Positions 30,720 to 42,129 of a stretch of DNA of 64,000 bases are shown piece by piece. Origin of the DNA: Alitta virens (Eukaryota > Annelida > Polychaeta > Phyllodocida > Nereididae); contig OW028585.1 of the NCBI GenBank assembly GCA_932294295.1, positions 1,334,001-1,398,000 of the forward strand, given 5' to 3'. The notes beneath the pieces were generated by a model, which was not told the DNA's origin, searched no databases, and worked only from the letters and a program-made list of their open reading frames with translations. The number at the start of each line of letters is the position of its first letter. Within the stretch, counting starts at the first letter, position 1. The position numbers and the translations under genes are program-made.

Positions 30720-31300
30720 ATGGTGAACTCTCTTGTTGGTCAAAATTACATTAGAATAAAAGGCTTTTTTTCACAATCATTTTTATTTGTCTTTTTAAAA
30801 CATCTCTGGCTTCCATCTTTTTGCAATAAAGATGGTTTTGGCCATTCATTTGTGTGCAGGAGGACAATAAGAAGCAAGAAAATAAATATGAGCTCTTATT
30901 ATTGCATAGATTCCACACAGACCTGCAAAAATTAAAATCTCGTTTTGCAACGTTTCCCATTTTCGCCCTTTTTCAGAGCATTACAGCTTGCAAAATATCA
31001 CCAATAGCCCTGATGTAACAGCACAAATAGATTCAATACATCTTCCTTACCCTAGGGACAAAATTTCATGCCTACATTATGAAAAATAAGAGAGATATGG
31101 GCGTCTGAACTTGGAAATGCATGCCGTTTGGCTTTTTCCACAAAAAATTTATAAATTTCGAATTGCTGTATCTTCTAAACCATTGACACTGGAAACCTAA
31201 AATTTTGGATTTTTCCATTTATTATATAGTCCTACAAAAGGTATTTTTTTGCAGAATTTTTTGAGATGGTGACCTGGGAATTTTTGGTGAATTCATATAG
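30720..31300 (-). repeat. Dispersed repeat, inverted copy of 1846-2450
   Basis: See 1846-2450. A short frame (30751-30960, minus) shares NKSSYLFSCFL and MNGQNHL with the frame in the other copy. Confidence 0.65.
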
Positions 31301-31601
31301 TCAGGGGGCCAGCCCCTCAAAATTGGGATTTCTGTCTGCACCGATCCACACCTCCTCAAATTTGGTATCATCAAATTGGAAATTTTCTGTACTTTTTGTA
31401 ATCTGCACTCGTTTTGTAAGTTTATTGGACCGGAGATGTTTTTTCTGGTATCCATGGCAACAAGTATGTTTTTGTATTAAACAAATTCACAAAAATAATT
31501 TTGGTGGTATGCTGTTAATTACAATGCTTGACAATTGTTGGTACTATGATTAATTTGCATGACTGACCTCATTAAAGTTTTGCAGTAAACACTGGTTTTT
31601 C

Positions 31602-31833
31602 TCCATTTCCTGTTGCTATGGTAGCAGTTTTACAAATATTTTCATAAATTTTATTAATTTGCTTTGATATCTTTGACTGTCAAGCTTTTATAACACAGTA
31701 AAATAATATACTTTTGGTATTTCAAGACATCTTAGGTGAAACCCTCTCAGAAAAGAAACATCACTGAAAGTTCCAAATTGATAAAATTTATGAAAATATT
31801 TGTAAAACTGCTACCATAGCAACAGGAAATGGA
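31602..31833. mobile_element. MITE with about 55-bp inverted repeats
   Basis: Left TCCATTTCCTGTTGCTATGG and right CCATAGCAACAGGAAATGGA are exact inverted copies, and the arms continue through TTTACAAATATTTTCATAAA. Confidence 0.85.
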
Positions 31834-31839
31834 CCGTAT

Positions 31840-32890
31840 AAGACAATTCAAATGACCATGTACCCCACCAGTGCAATAGGTGAAGCCTAGTAACTGTTTT
31901 ACAGTTACAGATATCTAGTAACAATTGTCATTTGGAAGTCAATGAAAACTAGCAAACAAGTATCTGTGTTGTTTCCTTTTCTGTATAATATTGCATTCAC
32001 TACTTTATTTCAGGTCCGATGATTCAAACTTGCATACTTTTTATGTGCTGTTGGTAGATAATTGAACAATGAACAAGCTATGTTTTTGTTAATATGAAAT
32101 CCAAAATTATTTCCATTTTCATGTGTTTCACTTTATGGTTCCATGGTCCTGTGGCTCATTATTATGATCCATGTCCATGTCATTCCCTTCTTTTTGCGTT
32201 GCTTCACATTCTTCAGTTGCTGTTAATTTGATGCAGGTTTTATGCTCTGGCTTCACAAATCACAGGCAGATGACTTCCCTTCGGGTTTAATTTGAAGATT
32301 ATGACAATAGGTATGGCTGACATAGATGCATGTGTAAGGGGAGTTTGGGTGATGGAAATTTACCACTGGTAATACTAGGTGAAAAAGGTCCAAGTAGGTT
32401 ATTAAATAAATGTAGTAAAGACTAAGAGACATCCTTCAAAATGTATACGGTCAGAGAGTATGTCAAGAATGTAGACGGACATTCTGGGTTTCTAAAGCTC
32501 TGATTAGCCAAGAAAATTCAGGAACAAGCCAGCATCAACCTTTTCTAAGGTCTGCTGAACGACTTTTCAGTTTTCAAAACCACTGACTATACTGTGGCAA
32601 GCTAGTCAATTTGGGCCCACAAAGAAGAAGAAGTAATCCCTGGTTCAACAATCGAGGTGAAAGATTTTATCACAAAGATCTGCAATGAAAGAAATTATTC
32701 ATGACCTCATATTGTGCAGCTAGAGTTCTGCATGGGCATGCAAAATATCATCAGGTGTACAGTGTAAAGCTCCTGACAGGGAAAATACCTAAGCAGATGA
32801 AACCATATCTAAGAAACCCAAAATTGGTAGACCCAGAAAAGGTTGATGATGAAGACCTATTGATGAAATGAGAACAGATGTTTATCTAAG
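31840..32890. other. Spacer with decayed repeat, no gene seen
   Basis: About 32400-32880 contains broken frames possibly of transposase origin, but I could not assign them. Confidence 0.35.
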
Positions 32891-32894
32891 TAGG

Positions 32895-33072
32895 TACAGT
32901 CCAGTCCAAAAGTTTGCACAACTCTCAGTATCATGCCATTGCTTTTATGTATGATGCTGCAGCCAATTTGCCTGAACATATTTACATTGACGCCAAGATA
33001 TTAGAGTGTCATAAGTGTTAAACGTAGTCACCCCATCTCTCATTAGGTGGTGTGTAAACTTTTGGGTTCAAG
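32895..33072. mobile_element. Small Tc1/mariner-type MITE
   Basis: Left TACAGTCCAGTCCAAAAGTT and right AACTTTTGGGTTCAAGTG are inverted with mismatches. The CCAAAAGTTTGCACA form is typical of Tc1-like ends. Confidence 0.5.
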
Positions 33073-33282
33073 TGCATTTCCAAAGAACTTGTTGTTTAGT
33101 GAGCCAAGCAGTTGCTGATGCAGAGGTCCTCATTTTACAAATACCGGTTCAATCTGCAATTATACGTTCTGCTTGGCATTCTTGTTCTTCCATTGCAACC
33201 ATGCGGAAATATAAAAGCATACCCCATTTACTTTAATCCTGAGTCCAAACGAAAGCACCATCAAGTATGAAATGATCACTTA

Positions 33283-33834
33283 GTGAAGCAGCAGCTAGGT
33301 CCACATCTTTGTCAACATATCCTCTTCTGTTCTGGGATGCAATACAACTTCTCATCTACATGGTGTTATAAATGGTACTTCTCTGCATCTCCCTTGAACT
33401 ATCAACAGCAAAAGAAGAAACTATTTCTGCTGGAGAGATGGCTCTCGTCTTCTATGATGGAAAGTCAGGTGTTGTAACAAAGACAAGCCATGTACAGCCA
33501 CAAAGCCTCCCACCCATGTCAGCTGCAGTTAAGTTCCATAGCTTTAGAGTCTACCTGCAAGTGCAAGAATGAATGAAGTGCCAATAGAAAAAAAGGGGAT
33601 GACAAATTAGTGGATCACAGGTGATTCCAAACGTGACTGATCTGCCAGCAGCTCCTGATTCTCTTTTGCATGCTACGAGATGCAACTGCAGCACAGATTT
33701 GAGCAACCTGCATCAATTGTTCTTGTCAAAAACTGAATGTGAAGTGCTCAACCACTTGTGGTAACTGCAGAGGGACACGCTGCACCTATGTGTCTCAACC
33801 TGACGACTATGTTAATGATAATAATGACACCTAA
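33283..33834 (+). pseudogene. Decayed mobile-element gene with CXC cysteine motif
   Basis: Pieces in different frames line up as one protein: GCNTTSHLHGV (about 33338), AKEETISAGEMALVFYDGKSG (33411 on, abbreviated), QSLPPMSAAVKFHSFRVYLQ, then LHATRCNCSTD and CSCQKLNVKCSTTCGNCRGT before TAA. At least three frameshifts or stops break it. Known: GCDTTS-, LPPTSAAxKxHSxRVYxQ- and CXC-type motifs in this order occur in a multicopy family of transposon-associated invertebrate proteins; the Cys cluster probably binds zinc. Which element class is not clear. Confidence 0.6.
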
Positions 33835-33839
33835 ACGTT

Positions 33840-34490
33840 TTTCATTTTATGAGGTTGCCATGTTTCTTAGTATGATATAGCAATGCCATGATTCACTTTA
33901 AAGTGTAAGATATCGATCAACTGACTTTAAGTTACCAATAACAGGTTACAATGGCATGCTTGTTTCTATTGCTGTGATTCTGGTGTTACATTAGGAAAAG
34001 CATGGTTCAAATTGTATTATACACAGACAGTTTTGAAATGTGTGTGGAATTTATTTTTCACACAGTGTAAAAAGTCTGAACCATTTTATTTTTTCTGCAA
34101 TAGTAGTAGTACAATCAGGTCTGAATGGCTTATTAGCATAGTAAGTTATATACTTAAAGTACATTCATAATTAGTCATCAACACACATATCATTTGATTT
34201 AAATCAATATATCATTGTTTAAGAGATGTCGTTTTACATGTTTTTTAAAGGTAATAATAGTGAAGTTTAAGTTCACATGACTTACAATATAATTCCAAAT
34301 CATGACACCTTTGTATCCAAAAGATTTTTGACATATAGCCAATCTGAATAATGGCACAGTATAATTAAACATTTGACGAGTATTATTAACATTATCACTA
34401 AGTGTAAACATATTTCTTAACAACAATGGCGACTGACCTTCATAAATCTGAAACATTAATAAACACATATGATAATGATAAATATTATGA
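33840..34490. other. AT-rich spacer, no gene seen
   Basis: The frame at 34199-34468 (minus), containing MFTLSDNVNNTRQ, may be a LINE leftover; no firm family. Confidence 0.35.
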
Positions 34491-34496
34491 ATATTA

Positions 34497-34560
34497 TATA
34501 TAATTTTATTGACATGATATTATCATAATTGATACATGGGTCAAACACACAAATAACATA
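34497..34560 (-). repeat. LINE 3' end
   Basis: Minus-strand TGACCCATGTATCAATTATG then GTCAATAAAATTATA. It follows the reverse-transcriptase fragment at 34833-36075 in the same orientation, so it is that element's 3' terminus. Confidence 0.6.
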
Positions 34561-34832
34561 CAATAATAACATACAATAATACAGTACTTTTACAGTAATA
34601 AGAAAATAATACTAAAAGTGTTAAGCTAACAGTCTATAGTAAATGTTGTAACTATGTATTTTACAGCAAGTTGGTCCTGGTTGTGACTAGTAAAAATACT
34701 AATAATACAAATAAAAAAACAAATATATACTGCTTGTCCCAGTGGTTTAACCAAACTGGCTATCCATGTATGGTTTATAAACAATAGTATCCGGAGCTCA
34801 GGGGAAGAAAAAAACAACTAAAATAAATAAAT

Positions 34833-36075
34833 TTATAGGACATGGTTTAGAAATATGCCAAGAGCATTAATTACACCTGCTTCTTTGCTGGACATTATTG
34901 CTTGAAACTGTTCAGTTGGGGTTAGATTATTGAAGTCAGAAATATATTTACTAAGTTCTTTATTTAGCTCTATTCTTGGAACATTATTGGCAATACATAT
35001 TAAGAGGCAGTGAAATTCATCTTCTACATCGTTGTTATTACAATTCTCACAGATTCTTTCTTTTGAGTCGTACCTTAGGGGTTTCATGTCTACCTTTTTC
35101 TATCTTGAGGTTATGCGAACTAATTCTAAACCTAGCTGTGTTACTGTAAGTCTTTTTTGGGAGGTTGAGGTTTAAGTAGGTTTCAAAACTATAGTTGGTT
35201 TTAAAGATCTTATAAGTCCTTAGTTTGGGGTTTACTTCGGAGTCATGTATTGCATTTATGATTCTGTTTTGCTCTTTTTTGTACAATTTTAACCTCATCT
35301 CATTTACCAATTTTTCTGGATCTTTCGTTGACCAGTCTGTGATTTCAGAGTAGTCAATTATGTGTTTTACTTTGCTAATATAATTATCTTGGCCATGTGT
35401 GTGTAATATTTCTTGTATCTTTAGGCATTTATTTAGAATGTCATAATCTGGCAATTTTGCTAGCCTTGCCCAGTAGTTTAATGTACTTATTTGCTGTCTA
35501 ATTAGAAGAGAGAATCTACCAGTTTCAGCAAATACTCCTATTGTTGGGGGTCTGTTTTCTTACTCCTAGTATACGTTTAAGAAAACGTAATTGGATTTTT
35601 TCCAATATTTGGATTTCTTTATTTGTGGCCCATAACATGTTATTGTATTCAAGTATAGGGAGGATGTAAGTGTCAAACATTTTTAATGCTAGTGCTGGTG
35701 GAATGTATCCTAAGGCTGATTTAGTTTTACCTTGTAGTGCAAAGATTGCTTTATTGGCCTGCGTAGATAAATATTCTGGTATTTTATTGTGGGTAGACTT
35801 ATGTACATTCAAGATGTGGCCAAGGTATTTGTAAGTGTCTACATTTTCTATACTTTGTTCTCCATACTTAAATGTTGTATTACTTTTTGTACCTATTTTC
35901 AGTACTTTAGTTTTAGTTATGTTAACTATTAGATGCCATTTAGAGCAGAAACTGTACAGTGAGTTTTTTTTTGTAAACCAATTGCAGATTCAGATATGAG
36001 GACTATGTCATCTGCATATAGAAGAAGTGTGAAGGATGTGCCATATATGTCAATTCCATCATTAGTATTTAGGTA
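34833..36075 (-). pseudogene. LINE reverse transcriptase, 5'-truncated and frameshifted
   Basis: Reads in minus order: DLPNYLNTNDGIDIYGTSF, the catalytic LLYADDIVLIS (YADD at 36007-36018), KYLGHILNVH, then the thumb and C-terminal region (YILPILEYNNMLWATNKE, ERICENCNNNDVEDEFHCLL), ending at 34833. Breaks at a run of A near 35970, around 35525 and near 35060-35090. The Cys/His end (CENCN...DEFHCLLIC) is the usual LINE C-terminal knuckle. The first half of the RT, endonuclease and ORF1 are missing, so it cannot move itself. Confidence 0.85.
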
Positions 36076-36085
36076 ATTTGGGAGA

Positions 36086-36487
36086 TCAGATATTGAAAAT
36101 CTTCAAATCCTGGAAGAGTGATGCTGTATGAGAGCGATAAGGTACTTTACAAATCATTCTTACTATTTTCTTTTGCATTTTATGAAGAGAATTTAGATTG
36201 TATTGTGTCGTACTACCCCAAAGTTCTATTGTATAATTTAAGTATGGATAAACAAATGAATAATACAATGTTACCCGAGAGTCCTTACTAAGTATTTTCC
36301 TGGTTTTATTAATGATACCAATACTTTTTGAAATTTTATTTTTTATAAAGATAACATGCTTATCCCAGGAGAAATGATTATCTAGGATCACACCCAAATA
36401 TTTTATGTCCTTGATTCGCTCAATTATCCTATTATTCACTTTAATATCATCTGTGATATGAATATGTTTCTTCCTGGAATAAAATTT
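36086..36487 (-). pseudogene. Second LINE reverse-transcriptase fragment
   Basis: Encodes DIKYLGVILDNHFSWDKHV then LYYSFVYPYLNYTIELWGST and VRMICKVPYRSHTASLFQD, the post-catalytic part of a LINE RT. It differs in sequence from the neighbour that abuts it at about 36080, so these are two elements, one inserted into or joined to the other. Both ends are truncated. Confidence 0.8.
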
Positions 36488-36489
36488 TA

Positions 36490-36540
36490 CTCCGGGACAC
36501 TCCGGCGTCTGATCCGGCTAAGTGTGAAGGGGCCTTTAAA
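36490..36540. repeat. Solo transposon end, Harbinger-like
   Basis: CTAAGTGTGAAGGGGCCTTT resembles the inverted GGGGC...TTCACAC ends of the 4389/19681 family, with TTA following. No partner end seen. Confidence 0.35.
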
Positions 36541-37025
36541 CGTTCAAGTGGCAGCAGGTTGTTACGTCACACCCTGACGTAAGATGACAAGTAGACGACT
36601 GACACTTCTTCCTACTCGTATTAGAGAGGTTATCCAGCAGGAACCGATGGTTAAAGACCTTTAAAACACTTGATTGTGTAATGATGAAGCATCATTAACG
36701 CTAGGTGTCGCTTTGGTCTTATTAGACGAATACGCACCCTGTGGGATTTTAGTGAAACTATAAGAAGTAGATCCGTGTTGCCAAGCAAATAAACAACTTA
36801 GTTAATAATCTCTTCGGCCTAAAACACCTTTATAAAGTATTTATAATCATCTAAACTATAATTTCACGTACTGCAGAATTTTATAACAGCTTTAAACCAC
36901 TTCTACGCTCGCCCGAAACCGGGAACTATTTGTGACCTGATCGTTCGAAAAAAAGGTATTGATACTCCGAAAGTTGGGAAGAGAGATCCTGAGATCCGAA
37001 AAGGGTTTTCATGAGAGCTTAAACA

Positions 37026-37041
37026 ATGGCACAAAGTGTGG
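37026..37041 (+). CDS. Possible first coding exon (start only)
   Basis: AACAATGGCACAAAGTGTG followed at once by gtgagt: a good Kozak start and a strong donor. The upstream 100 bp is less AT-rich. No downstream plus-strand exon found, so this may be chance. Confidence 0.2.
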
Positions 37042-37049
37042 TGAGTTTC

Positions 37050-38430
37050 CCAAATTGATGGAAAACTAGTCCTCAACAGGCGAAGTCCATTTTAGATATA
37101 TTTCAAGAAGTGTCATCATGATTTTCTAGCCTTTCAGGCGCTTCAAAATTTGCGTGTTTTACAAGTGCTGGGATCAAGCCCTGTCACATGTTCAGATTTT
37201 AGTCAGATCTAAAAGTTGCGTTCTACCCTTCGGGAATATTTAGTATTTACCATTTATAGCCAGACAAATTCACGTGTGTAACAAATACCAAGGGTTCAGA
37301 GACAGAGTAAATGTCAAATCCACAACTGTCAAATTGCATGTCAACAATTAAGAGGGTTCATATATTAAATGAAACCTCCCATTGGGGAATTAACTGTTTC
37401 TATTTGTCGTAGTCCTCCATCCGAAGTAGGCTCATTTTAGATAGTCAACCTCAGCATTACGTTTAAAGTAAAATTACACAACGAGAAGTCATTTAATTAA
37501 CTTGTATTTAGAGATAAAAACGTTACAATTGTTGGGTAGTGACAACGTCATTATAATGGTGACCACGAATTCGGCGTACCCTCCGATCCAACTCGGTGTC
37601 TGACAGTGACACTGTATCTTTGACCATAGCATTTTCCGATGTAAAAAGATGCCAACCGTGGATGAATACAATCATCTTAATGATCAATTAATTTTTGATG
37701 AAAATCACAGCTATGATAGCTGAGTTATTAGATCATTTTCCAATGATAAAAACAGTGTCAACCTCAGATGAAAATCATCTTATCTTTGATCATAGTAATG
37801 TTACTGCAAAGGTTTTTCAATCTGCCATGGTACACCCACTATGCTGACTTTACACCATTTTCTTCCGAAAGGCTGCGCTACGATCTGGTGCGAAGCATCG
37901 GCGTTTCTCATAACCGATTTGCTGCTCCCCTGACTGGTTCAGACGATTTCTTTTTCACCTAAACTCTACTAACGTCATTAAATTGAACAACTTCACTGTG
38001 GAATTCCACAAACTGCAGAAGGTACTATTTTCGTAAATGACACTGAACATACGATACCTTTTCAACGACCTATTTTTTACACAGAGAGCCCTAGCCAACC
38101 TATGCCGCCAGGGGTCCCGTTGTCTAAAATACGTTTCACAGATTACCCAGATCACACACTCTCGTAATTAGGACGCGCTAGGCTTGCTGAGGGAAGGAGG
38201 CTCATTGTTAACTCAGCTGATGACGTCACAACAGAGAGCAATTGCCTCCACAACAGAGAACAATTGCCTCAATTAAATGACATCATACTGGCAGATTGTG
38301 ACGTCATCTTAGTGTTAAGATTCATGTTGAACCACATAGCTCAAACTGTGTTGACATTTTAAATTGGTAAATATATTTCTCCATTTGCTCATTATGACAC
38401 TAAAATTATATGAAAATTTTATTTTAATAT
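37050..38430. other. Spacer, no gene seen
   Basis: No exon recognised. A short direct repeat CAACAGAGA-CAATTGCCTC (two copies) lies at about 38230-38272. Confidence 0.4.
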
Positions 38431-38439
38431 AATCGTGTT

Positions 38440-38495
38440 CGCAGGGCTGGTCAATTTCGACAACCTTGCCAATTTTGATGAACCCGAGTGTACAT
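38440..38495. repeat. Solo MITE end
   Basis: GGTCAATTTCGACAACC and GATGAACCCGAGTGTAC match the right end of 41924-42126. This explains the open frame here without a gene. Confidence 0.55.
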
Positions 38496-38849
38496 ATAAT
38501 GTAACATCTCACACCAGTGCCATCACTGTGGTTGCCTATTACCAAGTATACCCATTACACAGTCTGGATGGGGTGAGGCAGTGGTTGCAGGAGGATCAAT
38601 TTGATCAAAACATCAACTATAAATCATGGAATATGCATTAGATGATTAATAACATGAAATATAATCATGTTTAAATCATGGTTGATTCGGGATGGGTGGA
38701 TTAGATTATGTCCTGTATTTCTGCACCTGATGCGTGATGGTAGCCCCATGCGTTGTGCGCAGTGTGTTTGGGCTACCTGATGGGCTAATTAGGACAGGCA
38801 GGGACCATGGCAATGAGACGAAGGATCAAACAGCCATCCAACTTAGACC

Positions 38850-38930
38850 TGACTTTGAATTGAACCCAGGACCCAGTGGTTGGAAGCCCAGCGCTCTACC
38901 ACGAAGCTAGGCCACTGCCCATGTATAGAT
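38850..38930 (-). repeat. tRNA-derived SINE head
   Basis: The minus strand reads TGGCCTAGCTTCGTGGTAGA (A box region) and TCCTGGGTTCAATTC (B box), spaced as in a tRNA but with a poor fold, so a SINE rather than a working tRNA. Confidence 0.6.
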
Positions 38931-40910
38931 GTTGTCTTAAAAATTTGAATATTGTAAAGAACCTTCATGACAAATACAGTTAGTAGCGCCCTGTACCTGG
39001 CTGTGGTCTAACCATGCTAAAGCCAGCTTCTTTTGTCAAATTTTATAGCTAATAATCGGCTTAAATCTATCACCAGATAAATATCAACCTTAGTAAATGT
39101 AAGAAATTAATCTAATATGTCATAAATATGTACTTTTAGATCCGGTTTTGAGTATGACAGCTTTGTCTAGTTTCAATTTGATGGGCCGTTTTGATTGAAA
39201 CTAACTGTAGATGGATCTTCGAGACTTCATGTGGAAAAGTTTAACTTTAGTAGAGTGTGTCCACCAACCCATATATTTATATGTTTTGTATCATCCAATA
39301 TTTTCATCATGGTTGATTCTAGTTGTAAACAATGACAAAATAAGTAGGAAACACTTTACCTTCACAGAGTTATTAAAGATTTTGATTTATTCTTCACAAA
39401 ACATAACAATAACTTCAATAGCATTAGATTGTATTAAAAGTAACACAACAATGTCATCATCACAGCCACTTACTTCACAAAGTAACAAATCAAATACAAC
39501 AACAAAGTAACTAGTAACGCTACCGAGTAAATAATAATGCTACAAAGTAACTCTCAATAATAAATGTAACAGATTCGCAAATAAATATCAATGGCAATAA
39601 AGTATGAAATGTTATGATTTACAATTTGCAAATTATAGTTTCATTCTACATCGTGAGATTGCAAATGATATTAATTAACAAAATTCAAAGTAAATAGTAT
39701 CTCTAAAATAAATATCCACAATCGGATCAAGGTTAAGTTTTTTTTTAAAGAGGATTGGTAATGCAAATCAATCTTTCTACAACATTTTAATAAAAATGGC
39801 TAAACTGGGCTTTACTAAGCAAATCCAATTGCAATAAATTGTGCTCAGATTTGACAAGAATGTTTCAGTTACTATATGACGCCAACATATCTTAATGAAT
39901 TTAATATGCGAGGTACTTATTTGTTTAGCTAAAATAATATTAGCTGCAATTGAAAAGACATAAATTTATAAATTATTTCACCAATTATATACAAATTATT
40001 CCTATCTATACACATCAATAATTAACTGGCTTCAATTATATTTAATGCCAATAATAATCAACAATAATTCAATACAGTACTTTGCAAAAAAATAAAGCAA
40101 AGTAGTAATTTGTAAAAATACAGCCTTTCAGTTTCTATGGCAACCATTAATTTGACACATATGATATGAAATTGAAATATAAAATCATAATTGTTTGAAA
40201 TTTACATTGATTACGCGTGTATTGTACATACAATTTAATTACCCTCTACCGGGAAATAAATAAAAAGCAATAATTTACCAATTGTAATATATACACAATG
40301 CAAAATATGTATGAACTATGATAATAACTTCACATGATCATCAAACAATTGTCAACGTTGAAATAAATTATTCAACAATAATAAATAGCAGATTATCTAT
40401 TGCACCATCAGATTTTCCAGCAGTAAAGTCATAGTATAGCAATAATAATTAGGAAAATAATGAAATTCTGTCAAGCAAATATAACTAATAAGCAGTTATA
40501 CCAATTTTATTTAAAAAGCGACATGATGAAAAATATTGTTTATTAAAAAATATTATTTCCAATCCATTGGTAACGAGCAAGCACTTCAATAATTATAGAT
40601 TTATATGGAGTCCGTTATCATTTGCCTGAAGTCTGTCAAATTCAAACTGTTCTTTTGGTTGTAATCTTAATAGATAAATTGCCTTAATCAATTGTTAATA
40701 GTGAAATGGCCCAAAATGAGATAGATAAGCATATTAGCCAAAGCCCTTGTGTACTTTGTAAAACATAAATTTTCCACGAGTCGTAAACCTCCAAATTCAC
40801 TAGCATAAACATTACAATTGCAAATGCAAATATAGTATGGATTTATAAGTCATCTGGTTTTTATATATCAAGGTAGGATTTATATATAAGGGTAGGCAAT
40901 GGCTGCTGTT
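38930..40910. other. AT-rich region, no gene seen
   Basis: The frame at 39211-39510 is low-complexity Ser/Thr/Asn near its end and lacks support. Confidence 0.45.
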
Positions 40911-40916
40911 AAAGTA

Positions 40917-41172
40917 TTGTGTCAATTATTAAGAATCTCTCTGAAAGTACTGTGTCAATAACAGTACGGTGTCATTAACAGTACGGTGTCAATGACAGTA
41001 CTGTGTAAATGACAGTACTGTGTCAATTACATTGCTGTGTCAATGACAGTACTGTGTCAATTACATTGCTGTGTCAATGACAGTACTGTGTCAATAACAT
41101 TGCTGTGTCAACGACAGTACTGTGTCAATAACATTGCTGTGTCAATGACAGTACTGTGTCAATAATTGGGTA
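40917..41172. repeat. 17-bp tandem alternating to a 34-bp period
   Basis: Units CAGTACTGTGTCAATGA and CATTGCTGTGTCAATGA alternate in the middle of the array. Confidence 0.9.
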
Positions 41173-41223
41173 GCTTTTATTGCATCTGGACAGTACTGTG
41201 TCAACAAAACCTGGACAAGTTAT

Positions 41224-41360
41224 TGACACATCACACATGATCTCTTAACAGATGATCTGATTGGTTGGTGATCTCTAACGGATCATCTGATTGGCTGGTG
41301 ATCTTTTAATAAATGATTTGATTGGCTGGTGATCTAAAACAGATGATCCGATTGGCAACA
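41224..41360. repeat. 30-bp tandem, four copies
   Basis: ATCTGATTGGCTGGTGATC recurs at about 41255, 41285, 41315 and 41346. Each unit carries ATTGG (CCAAT in reverse). Confidence 0.85.
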
Positions 41361-41923
41361 GAAACTCCCGATAAAAGTATGTTAAATTGGCAGCTTGAAA
41401 TCAAAACTCAAATACATGAGACAAAACCCTCTGATTGCATATCCTGTTGGGAGAACTATTATATAGTATAAATTGTTATGAGTAATATCAATACATCTAC
41501 ATATCTAAGTAGAAATGGTCAGCTATTATTGTACGGAAATATCTTAATAGATAAAAAGTGTATAAATATAGTCAAATATGAGTCTATACATCTCAGCTAT
41601 TGTAGGAAAAATTAGCTACATGACTAGAGTACTGTGAAACTGCATTCATCATAGAAAAAGATTATTTCTGCTTGCTCCAATGAGAACCATTTATAAGCAG
41701 CATGCATATCTATAAAGTCCCGGTTATAAAATTCTAGCTCTGTCCTGGAATTAATGTTTTGCTTATCTTGTGTAACAGACCCGTATGCAACGTAGGTCTG
41801 ACTGTATAGTGTATATCAAATGATCGATTAAACTCTGACTATCATACGCACCCTAAATACTAGTCATGTGCCTTATATGCTAATTAACAAAACTAATACG
41901 GTAAGAATAACATCAGATTGAGA

Positions 41924-42126
41924 CGTACACTCGGGTCATAGAATTTGGCCAGGGTCATTGAAGTTCGCCACTCTAAATAAACTATCAAAAATACTTCCAA
42001 GATGCTTGTTTAAGTGTTAGAACATTGTAAATGATGTAAACAGCTAGGTTAATAAGAAATTATGAAATTACAAGGTGTGTAATTGTGTTTGTCGGGGTGG
42101 CCAATTTCGATGACCCCAAGTGTACG
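41924..42126. mobile_element. MITE with CGTACACT ends
   Basis: Left CGTACACTCGGGTCATAGAA and right CGATGACCCCAAGTGTACG are inverted, both followed inward by TTGGCCA/TGGCCAA. Confidence 0.7.
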
Positions 42127-42129
42127 CCA

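Noticed and set aside
30600..30935. 111-codon plus-strand frame
   Set aside because: Lies in the dispersed repeat and is not kept in the copy at 1846-2450 in this frame.
38435..38641. Plus-strand frame GLVNFDNLANFDEPECTY after an AG
   Set aside because: The sequence matches the end of the MITE at 41924-42126, so it is transposon, not exon.
39211..39510. 99-codon plus-strand frame
   Set aside because: Ends in low-complexity Ser/Thr/Asn; composition fits AT-rich noise.
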